Assembly (NCBI GenBank): GCA_002862165.1
Contig: PKCL01000026.1
Location: 1 to 5,682 of the forward strand
Length of the DNA stretch: 5,682 bases
Direction of reading: 5' to 3'
Origin: Planctomycetaceae bacterium
GTDB taxonomy: Bacteria > Planctomycetota > Planctomycetia > Pirellulales > UBA1268
Of this stretch, positions 1 through 5,682 are shown one piece after another. The notes under the pieces are model-generated. The model was not told where the DNA came from. It ran no database searches and saw nothing but the letters and a program-made list of their open reading frames with translations. The number at the start of each line of letters is the position of its first letter. Positions within the stretch are counted from its first letter, which is position 1. The position numbers and the translations under genes were made by a program.

Positions 1-2767
1 CACGAATCATCTCTGCAGGTAGTCGATGTCTGGGACCTCGTGCAAGCCACTCATTGGCTGGATCATTCACCATTGTTTCGTGCCGAGCCATGCTTTTTTG
101 TTGATATACGTCTGAGGTCATGATGAATTTCATAAGTGCTTTCACATCCCATGAAAACCCACCCTCTTCTTTTGCATGGGAAAACTTCCATGCAAGAAGA
201 TCAAGAAGTTCAGGATATTCAGGCTGCGTTGCCTGGCTGCCAAAGTCTTCTGAACTGCGGACAAGGCCATGACCAAAAAGTGACTGCCAAAAACGGTTCA
301 CAGTAACACGAGCCAAAAGAGGATGTTCAGGGTCAAGAAGCCACTGACTTAATCCAAGCCGATTACGCGGTAGTTGAGTTGCAAAAGCAGGCAGCACGGG
401 AGGCGTGTCTGGCTGAATGGCTTCGCCTTTTTTATCGTACTCGCCTCGGAGGAGTACGAATGCTTTCTTTGGTGGTGATTGTTCTTTCATCACCATAATT
501 TCTGATGTTTTTTCAACGAGTTTATTACGAGTCTTATATGCACTTTGAAGTTGTTTTTGATTTTGTAGGACATCTTTATCGATGGCTGTAAGATACTCAC
601 CCACTGCATGCACATTGGTGTTGGAGTGCATGACCTGCGCAAGCGTGCCAGGTTGGTAGCATTCTTGAATTTCAAGAGGCGAAAGAGCCCGATTGAAAAC
701 ACGAAATTCATCAATAGAGCCGTTCTTGAGACCATGATCTCGCATGCGCTCTCCAATCGATATTGTGTTTCCTTTGCGGCTGGAAATGGTACGAGTAAGA
801 GTATCGTGCACGACTTCCGTTTTTACTTGTTGACCATCAAGAAATATCTTTAGCCCATCAGTTCGTCCTGTCCCATCACTGCTTACAGCAATATGCACCC
901 AGCGATTCACTGGAATTTTGTCAAGCATCCGAATACTCGCAGCATTGCCTGGCCAAAAATGAATTAATGACCAACGAAGATGACCAAGGTCCACGATCAG
1001 TTCATACCCCTGACTTCCCGCATCAGTCCAGGCTTTTGATCGATGGAAGACAACAGCCCGTTCATAAGAGGTAGGAATATTGACCCAACATGACACGGAG
1101 AACGATTCACTTCTGCTGAAATTTCCTACGGGAGTCTTTACTGGGTGATCACCTGTCAATTTGATTGCCATCCCGGATTGTCCTGGAACTAAGGTATTAT
1201 TTGGGGGCGATGTTGCGGCATTTTTTAAAAGTGTTCCGGACGCATTGGATGTTCTAGCTTCCTCAGATTCGAGTGTTTTAGAGATCAATTTCTGATCAGG
1301 TTTTCTAGTGTCAATCAGGCACGGAAAACTATCGTTTTTTAAGCGAGCGTCAAACGAATAGTGAGCCACTTCACCAAGTATGGAAAAGTTTTCTGGATTA
1401 GATCTATCGCGGACTGACGTATTTTCGATGATCGATTTTTGAATAGTTTCCTGCGTATGTTTCTTCAACTGTTGCAGGTCACGTGCCTGTTTAGGAATTT
1501 CTTGGTTAGCACAATTGATCTGTTCGTGAAGGTCTGCGTTCGCTAATTGCAGCGTTGGCGTTGGCGTAGCTTGAGTAAAAAAGGAGTACAGGCCAGCCTC
1601 TTCAATATCATCAAAAAATGCAAAAAGTGAGTAGAAGTCTTTTTGAGAGATCGGATCAAACTTATGATCATGGCATCGACAGCATTCAAGGGTAAGTCCT
1701 AGAAATGCTGTGCCGAACGTCGTCACTCTATCGTTGACGTAACGGATTCGATATTCCTCAGAAACGGATCCTCCTTCATTCTCTTGCTGATGCAATCTAT
1801 TAAATGCGGTTGCAAGAATCTGATCGTCGGTGGCATCTGGCAGAAGGTCTCCAGCTATTTGCCAAAGTACGAAACGATCCCAAGACATGTTTTCGTTGAA
1901 TGACGTAACGACCCAATCACGCCAAGGCCACATATTTGGTCGTGGAGTGTCTCGTTGAAATCCATAACTGTCTGAGTAACGAGCTATATCCAACCAATCT
2001 GCTGCCATTCTTTCGCCATACCCAGGACTCTGAAGAAGACGATCAAGCAGTTGTTCGTAAGCATGTGGTGAGGAATCTTTCAGGAAAAATTCAAGCTCAG
2101 CCGTGCTTGGTGGAAGCCCAGTAAGGTCAAAACTCGTGCGTCGTATGAGTGTGGAACGGTCTGCCTTTGGTTGAAGTTGGAGTCCACGATCATGAAGTCG
2201 ATGAGTAAGCAATCGATCAATCGGGTGAAGTTCTGAGGAATACGTTTTTGGTACTTTGGCAGGAATGAATGCCCAGTGAGGTTCATAGATAGCTCCGCGA
2301 GCAATCCACGCTTTAAGAAGATCGATATCATCTGATGAAAGTTTGCCGAGTTTGGCTGATGGCGGTGGCATGACAAGATCAGGGTCGTCAGAACTCGTGC
2401 GAGCAATAACCTCACTTTTCTCAACTTCATTGGGAACAATCGCGTGCAGACCATTGTCAAGAAGTGCGGTTGCGCTATCAGCAAGGTCTAGTCGAAGGCC
2501 TGCTTCACGATTTGCTTCATCCGGTCCATGGCAGGCAAAGCAATGCTCGGAAAGGATCGGTCGGATATGGTGATTGAATGTAATTACTTTTTGTTTGGAC
2601 GATTCGTTTTGTGCGTGTAGATGTTCTGGCTGAATGGTAAAAAATATAAAGGTTAAGACTGCGCTCACCAATCGAAAAAAAATAGTGGAAGAGTCTCTGC
2701 CCCAAATATATTTTTGGTGCGAATTTCTTGATTGATGACTTGTCGGGAAGAAAAAATTGGGAACCAT
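1..2767 (-). CDS. Exported PSCyt1-PSCyt2-LamG-PSD1 haem protein (DUF1549/DUF1553), C-terminus cut by window edge
   Basis: A single uninterrupted frame of 922 codons runs off the left edge. Residues 29-52 look like an export signal with cleavage after LHA. PSCyt1 (about 70-160) has the c-type haem motif CFACH at 76-80, followed by GPDEANREAGLRLD, and a candidate distal Met ligand in MPPP (M133). PSCyt2/DUF1549 (183-392) includes DLTGLPP and a second CxxCH, CCRCH at 362-366, followed by DHKFDP. A helical linker (406-445) leads to a LamG/concanavalin-like domain (469-704), another helical stretch (722-760) and PSD1/DUF1553 from about 769, with VTVNRFWQ and HRLPAEMIR at the edge. By family comparison, perhaps 150-200 C-terminal residues are missing. 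The biochemical role of this family is not established; periplasmic electron transfer coupled to polymer breakdown is often suggested. ATG at 2767 is the only ATG before the signal, but no Shine-Dalgarno is visible. TTG 2671 or GTG 2668 would give a shorter signal peptide. The family assignment is secure; the start is less so. Confidence 0.95.
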   Translation of the reverse strand, partial: MVPNFFFPTSHQSRNSHQKYIWGRDSSTIFFRLVSAVLTFIFFTIQPEHLHAQNESSKQKVITFNHHIRPILSEHCFACHGPDEANREAGLRLDLADSATALLDNGLHAIVPNEVEKSEVIARTSSDDPDLVMPPPSAKLGKLSSDDIDLLKAWIARGAIYEPHWAFIPAKVPKTYSSELHPIDRLLTHRLHDRGLQLQPKADRSTLIRRTSFDLTGLPPSTAELEFFLKDSSPHAYEQLLDRLLQSPGYGERMAADWLDIARYSDSYGFQRDTPRPNMWPWRDWVVTSFNENMSWDRFVLWQIAGDLLPDATDDQILATAFNRLHQQENEGGSVSEEYRIRYVNDRVTTFGTAFLGLTLECCRCHDHKFDPISQKDFYSLFAFFDDIEEAGLYSFFTQATPTPTLQLANADLHEQINCANQEIPKQARDLQQLKKHTQETIQKSIIENTSVRDRSNPENFSILGEVAHYSFDARLKNDSFPCLIDTRKPDQKLISKTLESEEARTSNASGTLLKNAATSPPNNTLVPGQSGMAIKLTGDHPVKTPVGNFSRSESFSVSCWVNIPTSYERAVVFHRSKAWTDAGSQGYELIVDLGHLRWSLIHFWPGNAASIRMLDKIPVNRWVHIAVSSDGTGRTDGLKIFLDGQQVKTEVVHDTLTRTISSRKGNTISIGERMRDHGLKNGSIDEFRVFNRALSPLEIQECYQPGTLAQVMHSNTNVHAVGEYLTAIDKDVLQNQKQLQSAYKTRNKLVEKTSEIMVMKEQSPPKKAFVLLRGEYDKKGEAIQPDTPPVLPAFATQLPRNRLGLSQWLLDPEHPLLARVTVNRFWQSLFGHGLVRSSEDFGSQATQPEYPELLDLLAWKFSHAKEEGGFSWDVKALMKFIMTSDVYQQKSMARHETMVNDPANEWLARGPRHRLPAEMIR

Positions 2768-2785
2768 ATTCGAATCCAAAAGGGA

Positions 2786-2923
2786 TTACAATTTGCTCGG
2801 TTCCCGCATCGCCGAAACATGGTCATAAAGGCCGTAGAGTCGCGGACTAAGAAAGTCGATCAGCGGGTTGTCTGTCGAAAAAATCCAAAGATACTTGGAT
2901 GGCCTGTTGTAACAAGTGTTTCT
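2786..2923 (-). pseudogene. Possible 3' remnant of an unidentified gene upstream of the PSD1 gene
   Basis: Between in-frame TAA codons at 2924-2926 and 2786-2788 lie 45 open codons with no usable start near the beginning. The last part reads NPLIDFLSPRLYGLYDHV followed by SAMREPSKL and stop, which looks more like real protein than random translation. Its stop lies 18 bases before the ATG of the PSD1/PSCyt gene, the kind of spacing seen inside operons. No continuation could be found in any frame farther upstream (2927-3000). I do not recognise the family. It could be a truncated gene end or a chance open frame; 45 codons without a stop is not rare by chance. Confidence 0.22.
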
Positions 2924-3106
2924 TTAATTTACTAAAATTCAGAGAAACTACAAGAAATTATTCAACGTACGCTTGAGGGTGAAAAGATTCACTGTTTTGG
3001 GTTTCAATGAGTAGTTTCAGATGAAAACGTACATGGGTAGTATAGAGATTGATTTACAAGAGTTCTGGTCTTTGTTTTTTCAATGAACGCCAAAAGGAGA
3101 AACCGA
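2924..3106. other. Non-coding spacer between divergent genes
   Basis: Together with the preceding remnant, this is the roughly 340-base gap between the starts of the minus-strand PSD1 gene and the plus-strand esterase. Promoters for both genes should lie here, but I could not pick out a convincing -35/-10 pair or an operator. The only structure noticed nearby is a small hairpin, ATCCAA/TTGGAT, at 2883-2900 inside the remnant. No RNA gene was recognised. Confidence 0.5.
3094..3100 (+). promoter_or_regulatory. Ribosome binding site that sets the esterase start
   Basis: AAGGAGA lies six bases before ATG 3107. An in-frame ATG at 3083 lies upstream of this site and would place the site inside the coding region. 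ATG 3107 is therefore the better start, and it also gives a more compact signal peptide. Confidence 0.8.
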
Positions 3107-4246
3107 ATGAACGTTTCGAAAATATTCAGTATCTCGTGGTATTGGTGCTTATTGTGCGTTCTTCTATTTACATTGTTTCAGCCTTACTTTGTATTTGGGC
3201 AGGGGTACGTACGCGAGGCAGGAAATTTTCAATCGTGGGATGTGAATAAAGATGGTGTTCTTACTCGAGAAGAAGTTCCTGCTGGTCCCCGCCGAATGTT
3301 TGAACGCATCGATACCAATGGAGACGGGAAAGTTACCCTCAAAGAGCATCATTCGGGTGGTCGTCAACGAGATAGAAATACCCCAACTGACAAAGACCCA
3401 ACTAACCTAGAAAAGAAACAAAATTCTCTTCGATGTACCATTCGGCAGGCATGGGTGCAGGAGCCCACAGGTATTGAAAGGGAGTATATTATTCGTCTCC
3501 CAAAAAATGATACCCATTCGTGCCCAATCACAATTCTTTTTCATGGAAACGGTGGTGCAGCAGAACCAATGATTCGTAATTGGGACAGAACGCTCACAGA
3601 TCATATTCTTATTGCAGCACAAGGGTATGAACGTAGTTGGAATATCACAAAAGAGCGATCGAAGGCCCCAGATGTAGATTTTGTAGAGATGATAGTAGCA
3701 GAGGTTCTCAAGCGTTACCCACAAGCTGATGAGTCCCAGATATCATTGATCGGATCTTCAAATGGTGCTGGCATGGTGTATCGGCTGCTTATAGAAATGA
3801 ATGACTCGATTCACATCAAGAACGCAATTGCATTTGTTTCATCGTTAACTGAATCACAATATCATGACGAACAGTTTTGGAAACGAACTGATGAGACAAC
3901 AAGTCGTTATGATCTGGCGGTTGAACTTTCTGAGAGGCGACGCATCATAACGATCCATGGGTCTGCTGATTCTGTCGTGCCTTATAATGGCGGACGAGGG
4001 CCTGGTGGTGTGCATTTATCGGCCCAAGAAAGTGCATATGCATGGGCAGTCGCTCAAGGGTACCGTGGAGACAAAAAGCCCGATATTGAAGGGAAACCGT
4101 GTGGGGAAAAGCTTTTGATGTATGACTATCCAGAAGGTGGGGTGACCCATATCAAAGTTCTTGATGGACGACACGGCCTTGGCCCTGCTGGAGCTTCTGT
4201 GAAACCACTGCTTGTAAAAATGCTTGGCTGGTCAGCCGGTTCGTGA
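3107..4246 (+). CDS. Exported EF-hand alpha/beta-hydrolase esterase (LpqC / PHB depolymerase-like)
   Basis: This 379-residue protein starts with a hydrophobic signal (about 6-31, probable cleavage near VFG), so it should act outside the cytoplasm. Two canonical EF-hand loops follow: DVNKDGVLTREE (45-56) and DTNGDGKVTLKE (69-80). Both keep acidic or Asn ligands at positions 1, 3 and 5, Gly at 6 and Glu at 12, so calcium binding is likely. A polar linker (about 82-105) leads to the hydrolase domain. That domain has HGNGG at 146-150 (oxyanion region), the nucleophile elbow GSSNG at 216-220 with Ser218, a likely acid Asp288 in HGSADSVVPY, and a likely catalytic His356 in DGRHGLGP (His348 is the alternative). 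The layout, including VDF before the elbow, matches the LpqC/polyhydroxybutyrate depolymerase/feruloyl esterase group (COG3509-like). The substrate cannot be read from sequence; a polysaccharide ester or polyester is plausible. Cys110, Cys139 and Cys332 could form a disulfide. It reads as intact. Confidence 0.93.
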   Translation: MNVSKIFSISWYWCLLCVLLFTLFQPYFVFGQGYVREAGNFQSWDVNKDGVLTREEVPAGPRRMFERIDTNGDGKVTLKEHHSGGRQRDRNTPTDKDPTNLEKKQNSLRCTIRQAWVQEPTGIEREYIIRLPKNDTHSCPITILFHGNGGAAEPMIRNWDRTLTDHILIAAQGYERSWNITKERSKAPDVDFVEMIVAEVLKRYPQADESQISLIGSSNGAGMVYRLLIEMNDSIHIKNAIAFVSSLTESQYHDEQFWKRTDETTSRYDLAVELSERRRIITIHGSADSVVPYNGGRGPGGVHLSAQESAYAWAVAQGYRGDKKPDIEGKPCGEKLLMYDYPEGGVTHIKVLDGRHGLGPAGASVKPLLVKMLGWSAGS

Positions 4247-4283
4247 GCAGAGTCTTGCCGTCAGTGTGTATCAGTTTTGCAGG

Positions 4284-4300
4284 TTACAAGAGGCTTGTAA
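4284..4300 (+). terminator. Hairpin after the esterase, weak terminator candidate
   Basis: TTACAAG-AGG-CTTGTAA forms a perfect 7-bp stem with a 3-base loop, beginning 38 bases after the esterase stop. A T-rich but interrupted stretch follows (GTCATTCTTGTTTATCTTCTT). The stem is AT-rich and there is no clean T-run, so termination is only a possibility. It could also be a leader structure for the small gene that begins at 4397. Confidence 0.35.
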
Positions 4301-4385
4301 GTCATTCTTGTTTATCTTCTTACCTATTGCCGATATTTTTCCTAAGCGGAAAGGATCGCCCAAGCCGCAAGAATTCCAGACAGAT

Positions 4386-4390
4386 AGGAG
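4386..4390 (+). promoter_or_regulatory. Ribosome binding site of the small exported protein
   Basis: AGGAG lies six bases before ATG 4397. This is near-ideal spacing and is the main evidence that the short frame is translated from that ATG. Confidence 0.75.
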
Positions 4391-4396
4391 CGTACT

Positions 4397-4588
4397 ATGC
4401 GCCGAATGTTTCTCGTCGCCGTCATCATGACAACAATGTTTTTGGCTTCTAGCGGAGAGGCTTCTGCGGCCCGTTATTCCCGGCAAAGCCAATCGGTAGC
4501 GACACGTCGTTTTCGGCCCTTTGCAAAGCTCATTGAATTGGAGCGACGTAAGAATGAGTGGCTACGGAGTGTTTTCTTTAATCGTTAG
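4397..4588 (+). CDS. Small exported basic protein, 63 residues
   Basis: The frame has a near-ideal Shine-Dalgarno and a textbook signal peptide: MRRM, a hydrophobic core at 5-17 (FLVAVIMTTMFLA), then SSGEASA with AxA-type cleavage after residue 24. The mature part is only about 39 residues and is rich in Arg, with no Cys and little acid. It runs through YSRQSQSVATRRFRPF into a predicted amphipathic helix, AKLIELERRKNEWLRSVFF, and ends NR. No enzyme domain or metal motif is visible. It has its own 150-base leader after the esterase, so it may be a separate transcription unit. I do not recognise a named family. The sequence is compatible with a structural peptide, an envelope- or polyanion-binding peptide, or a secreted peptide of unknown role. 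The coding call rests on the ribosome binding site, the signal peptide and the compact intact frame. Confidence 0.75.
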   Translation: MRRMFLVAVIMTTMFLASSGEASAARYSRQSQSVATRRFRPFAKLIELERRKNEWLRSVFFNR

Positions 4589-4640
4589 CGCAGGAGATAT
4601 GCACAAGAAGTAAGTAATGAGAAGTTGTGAGACTGTTTTT

Positions 4641-4672
4641 GGTCGGGAGCATGGAGCGAAGCCCTCCCGGCC
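4641..4672 (+). terminator. GC-rich hairpin downstream of the small protein gene
   Basis: GGTCGGGAG (4641-4649) pairs with CTCCCGGCC (4664-4672) through 9 bp including one G-T pair, with a 14-base loop. It starts 53 bases after the stop at 4588. A run of five T begins ten bases after the stem, too far for a classic intrinsic terminator, while another T-run precedes it. It may act as a 3' end or as a dispersed intergenic hairpin; it also sits just before the gene fossil. Confidence 0.4.
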
Positions 4673-4738
4673 ACTGATTCATTTTTGCCAGTATCCATTC
4701 TGGAGATTCTTCTGTCCTTTGGGGGCAGAAGCCATCAT

Positions 4739-5310
4739 CTTGGCATACCTGGGCCAGGTGGTGTTCTTACAGTGTTCGCGAATGGAATAGAGACGTCGCC
4801 AGTCATCTATGGCATCTGAATGTCAGAATGGAATCTTGGAACACCAACTCCATCACCACCTGATGAAGTGCCCGCTATAGATCCCGATATTCGCGGTGCC
4901 ATAATAATCAGAGTACAGCTTAAGAAGCATCGTTCTTCGGCAGCATGTAATGAGTGGCATCGCAAAATTGATCCACTCGGTTCTGCGGTGGAGTGCTTTG
5001 ATCCAATTGGGCAAGCACGAAGTGCTTGCGACATGCGCTTTAAAAGTAAAGTTGATACAGGAGGTATTTTGCCAAGCCGTGAATCATTCTGAAATCTTGC
5101 AGAACTAAAAGATATCTTGGTACGCTGCGAACCGTTTTTTGTACGAACGCTCATCACGCATCTTTTGACTCATACTCTCAGACTTCATATCGAAGCCGAT
5201 AAAATTGATTTGATATAGACAATATAATGAAGTCCATAGAAGATGACGGTTACCGGTTTCGTGATATTGTTGTAGCCGTTGTTACTTCAGATCTTTTCGC
5301 TCACCCGTAG
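4739..5310 (+). pseudogene. Decayed C-terminal part of a PSCyt3/PSD3 (DUF1588-DUF1585) planctomycete haem protein
   Basis: Read in frame from 4739, the translation gives LGIPGPGGVLTVFANGIETSP, which resembles the end of the PSD2/DUF1592 region. A TGA (4817-4819) follows, where relatives usually have Trp before their LGTP motif. After it come NLGTPTPSPPDEVPAIDPD, then a run matching the PSCyt3 haem region: CNEWHRKIDPLG and FDPIGQ. The expected CxxCH has become CNEWH (4946-4960), so haem attachment would be lost. A second TGA (5090-5092) interrupts between GILPSRESF and NLAELKDILVRC. The match continues with FFVRTLITHLLTHTL. At about 5213-5218 the frame ends in TAG, but the adjacent frame continues with DDGYRFRDIVVAVVTSDLF to a TAG at 5308-5310, the usual family C-terminus. 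About 190 codons remain of a family that is normally several hundred residues longer, and no N-terminal part was found. Two stops, a frameshift, a lost haem ligand and 5' truncation together make this a gene fossil. Family likeness is from memory of the motifs. Confidence 0.85.
5011..5029. repeat. Perfect 8-bp inverted repeat inside the pseudogene
   Basis: GCAAGCAC and GTGCTTGC are separated by GAA, giving a tight hairpin on either strand. It lies where the family match is interrupted between FDPIGQ and the following TGGILP. It has no T-tract and no neighbouring gene end, so no terminator role is claimed; it could be chance. Confidence 0.5.
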
Positions 5311-5338
5311 AAACCGTATGAAACATTCAATTTTTCTT

Positions 5339-5344
5339 GGAGAG
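5339..5344 (+). promoter_or_regulatory. Ribosome binding site of the DUF1080-like gene
   Basis: GGAGAG lies seven bases before ATG 5352 and supports that start. It also follows the final stop of the pseudogene by only 28 bases, so the signal survives although the gene before it has decayed. Confidence 0.65.
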
Positions 5345-5351
5345 TTATAGA

Positions 5352-5682
5352 ATGTCACACCCCCGGTTTATGTTGTGCCTCATTATAATGTGTCCAGCCG
5401 TGATTGTTCTTGGTGGTGATATAAAAGATTCGCTATCAACAGAAAAATTTGAAAATAGAGTAGCGGAGCGTGGTGATTGGTCATTCCAAGAAGGAATTGC
5501 CTCAGTTGTTTCTGATCCGGAGTTGTACAAAAAGTATGCAAATCACGGTCCAATAATGAAATGGGAAACAAATTGTTCTCAGGGTACGACAGCCTTTGAT
5601 ATGAAACCTACAGATTGCCAGCGGGTCGTTGTCACTCTCAATGGTGACGGGCATATTTTTCGGATTTCATTGATGGATCCTG
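5352..5682 (+). CDS. Exported DUF1080-like / family 16 glycoside hydrolase-like protein, 3' end outside window
   Basis: 110 codons are visible and the frame is open at the right edge. Residues 1-21 (MSHPRFMLCLIIMCPAVIVL) form an export signal with probable cleavage near LGG. The mature part begins with a short linker and then a pattern typical of the concanavalin-like 3-keto-disaccharide hydrolase group found abundantly in planctomycetes: GDWSFQEGIASVVSDPELY (41-59), NHGPIMKW (64-71), and FDMKPTDCQRVVVTLNGDG (82-100) followed by HIFRI. These proteins usually have about 200 residues or more, so roughly half is probably missing. The name comes from domain likeness; no active site can be seen in this part, and a carbohydrate-binding role is equally possible. 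The gene has its own ribosome binding site, so it can be translated independently of the fossil before it. Confidence 0.82.
   Translation, partial: MSHPRFMLCLIIMCPAVIVLGGDIKDSLSTEKFENRVAERGDWSFQEGIASVVSDPELYKKYANHGPIMKWETNCSQGTTAFDMKPTDCQRVVVTLNGDGHIFRISLMDP

Noticed and set aside
490..853. Open frames on both strands within the LamG and PSD1 part
   Set aside because: They are shadow frames of the long minus-strand gene, without domain motifs of their own.
2080..2484. 134-codon minus-strand frame
   Set aside because: It is an out-of-frame shadow of the PSD1/PSCyt gene, which runs unbroken through the region in another minus frame with clear domain motifs.
2732..2935. 67-codon plus-strand frame in the divergent spacer
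   Set aside because: It overlaps the start of the PSD1 gene, has no ribosome binding site and its translation is low quality. The minus-strand reading of the same bases looks more protein-like.
3407..3724. 105-codon minus-strand frame
   Set aside because: It lies antisense to the catalytic domain of the esterase, and its translation shows no family pattern.
4338..4352. TTTCC-TAAGC-GGAAA hairpin in the leader of the small gene
   Set aside because: The stem is only 5 bp and is not linked to a T-run or known riboswitch pattern; chance is sufficient.
4224..4492. Overlapping short frames around the esterase end and small-gene leader
   Set aside because: They overlap the esterase 3' end or the well-supported small exported protein, and none has a ribosome binding site.
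4820..5092. 90-residue plus-strand frame as an independent gene
   Set aside because: Family likeness continues both before its ATG and after its TGA, so it is an internal piece of a broken gene.
4807..5157. 116-codon open frame on the minus strand
   Set aside because: It overlaps the PSCyt3/PSD3 fossil, whose plus-strand translation matches a known family across several segments. The minus frame has no recognisable motif or ribosome binding site.
5318..5350. Ten-codon frame starting at ATG 5318 before the DUF1080-like gene
   Set aside because: It is very short, and its end overlaps the ribosome binding site of the next gene. A leader peptide is conceivable, but nothing supports it.
1..5682. 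CRISPR array, tRNA, rRNA, insertion sequence or phage genes
   Set aside because: No spaced direct repeats, cloverleaf, rRNA-like segment, transposase or phage motifs were seen on either strand.

Overview
The window looks like a piece of a Planctomycetota chromosome, probably Pirellulales or a relative. The evidence is a long minus-strand gene with the planctomycete-specific PSCyt1-PSCyt2-LamG-PSD1 architecture, a decayed gene of the related PSCyt3/PSD3 family, and several exported proteins of kinds common in that phylum. No tRNA, rRNA, CRISPR array, transposase or phage gene was seen. Family assignments come from motif recognition by eye; no database search was run.

Layout. Positions 1-2767 (minus strand) hold 922 codons of an exported, haem-binding PSD1/PSCyt protein whose C-terminus runs off the left edge. 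Next to its start, on the same strand, lies a short open stretch (2786-2923) that may be the 3' end of a lost gene. A non-coding divergent spacer follows. Positions 3107-4246 (plus) encode an exported alpha/beta-hydrolase esterase with two EF-hand calcium loops in front of the catalytic domain. Positions 4397-4588 (plus) encode a 63-residue exported, strongly basic small protein with a clear ribosome binding site. Positions 4739-5310 (plus) are a pseudogene: the C-terminal PSCyt3/PSD3 part of a DUF1592/DUF1588/DUF1585-type protein, with two in-frame TGA codons, a frameshift and a destroyed CxxCH haem motif. Positions 5352-5682 (plus) are the start of an exported DUF1080-like / 'family 16 glycoside hydrolase'-like protein that runs off the right edge.

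How the genes fit together. All four intact or partial genes appear to encode exported proteins. The PSD1/PSCyt protein, the esterase and the DUF1080-like protein fit the extracytoplasmic degradation of complex carbon typical of planctomycetes, but the sequence does not tie them into one pathway. The plus-strand genes have separate leaders, and candidate hairpins lie between some of them, so they need not form an operon. The most informative non-routine items are the PSCyt3/PSD3 gene fossil and the small basic exported protein. I found no convincing new multi-gene system.
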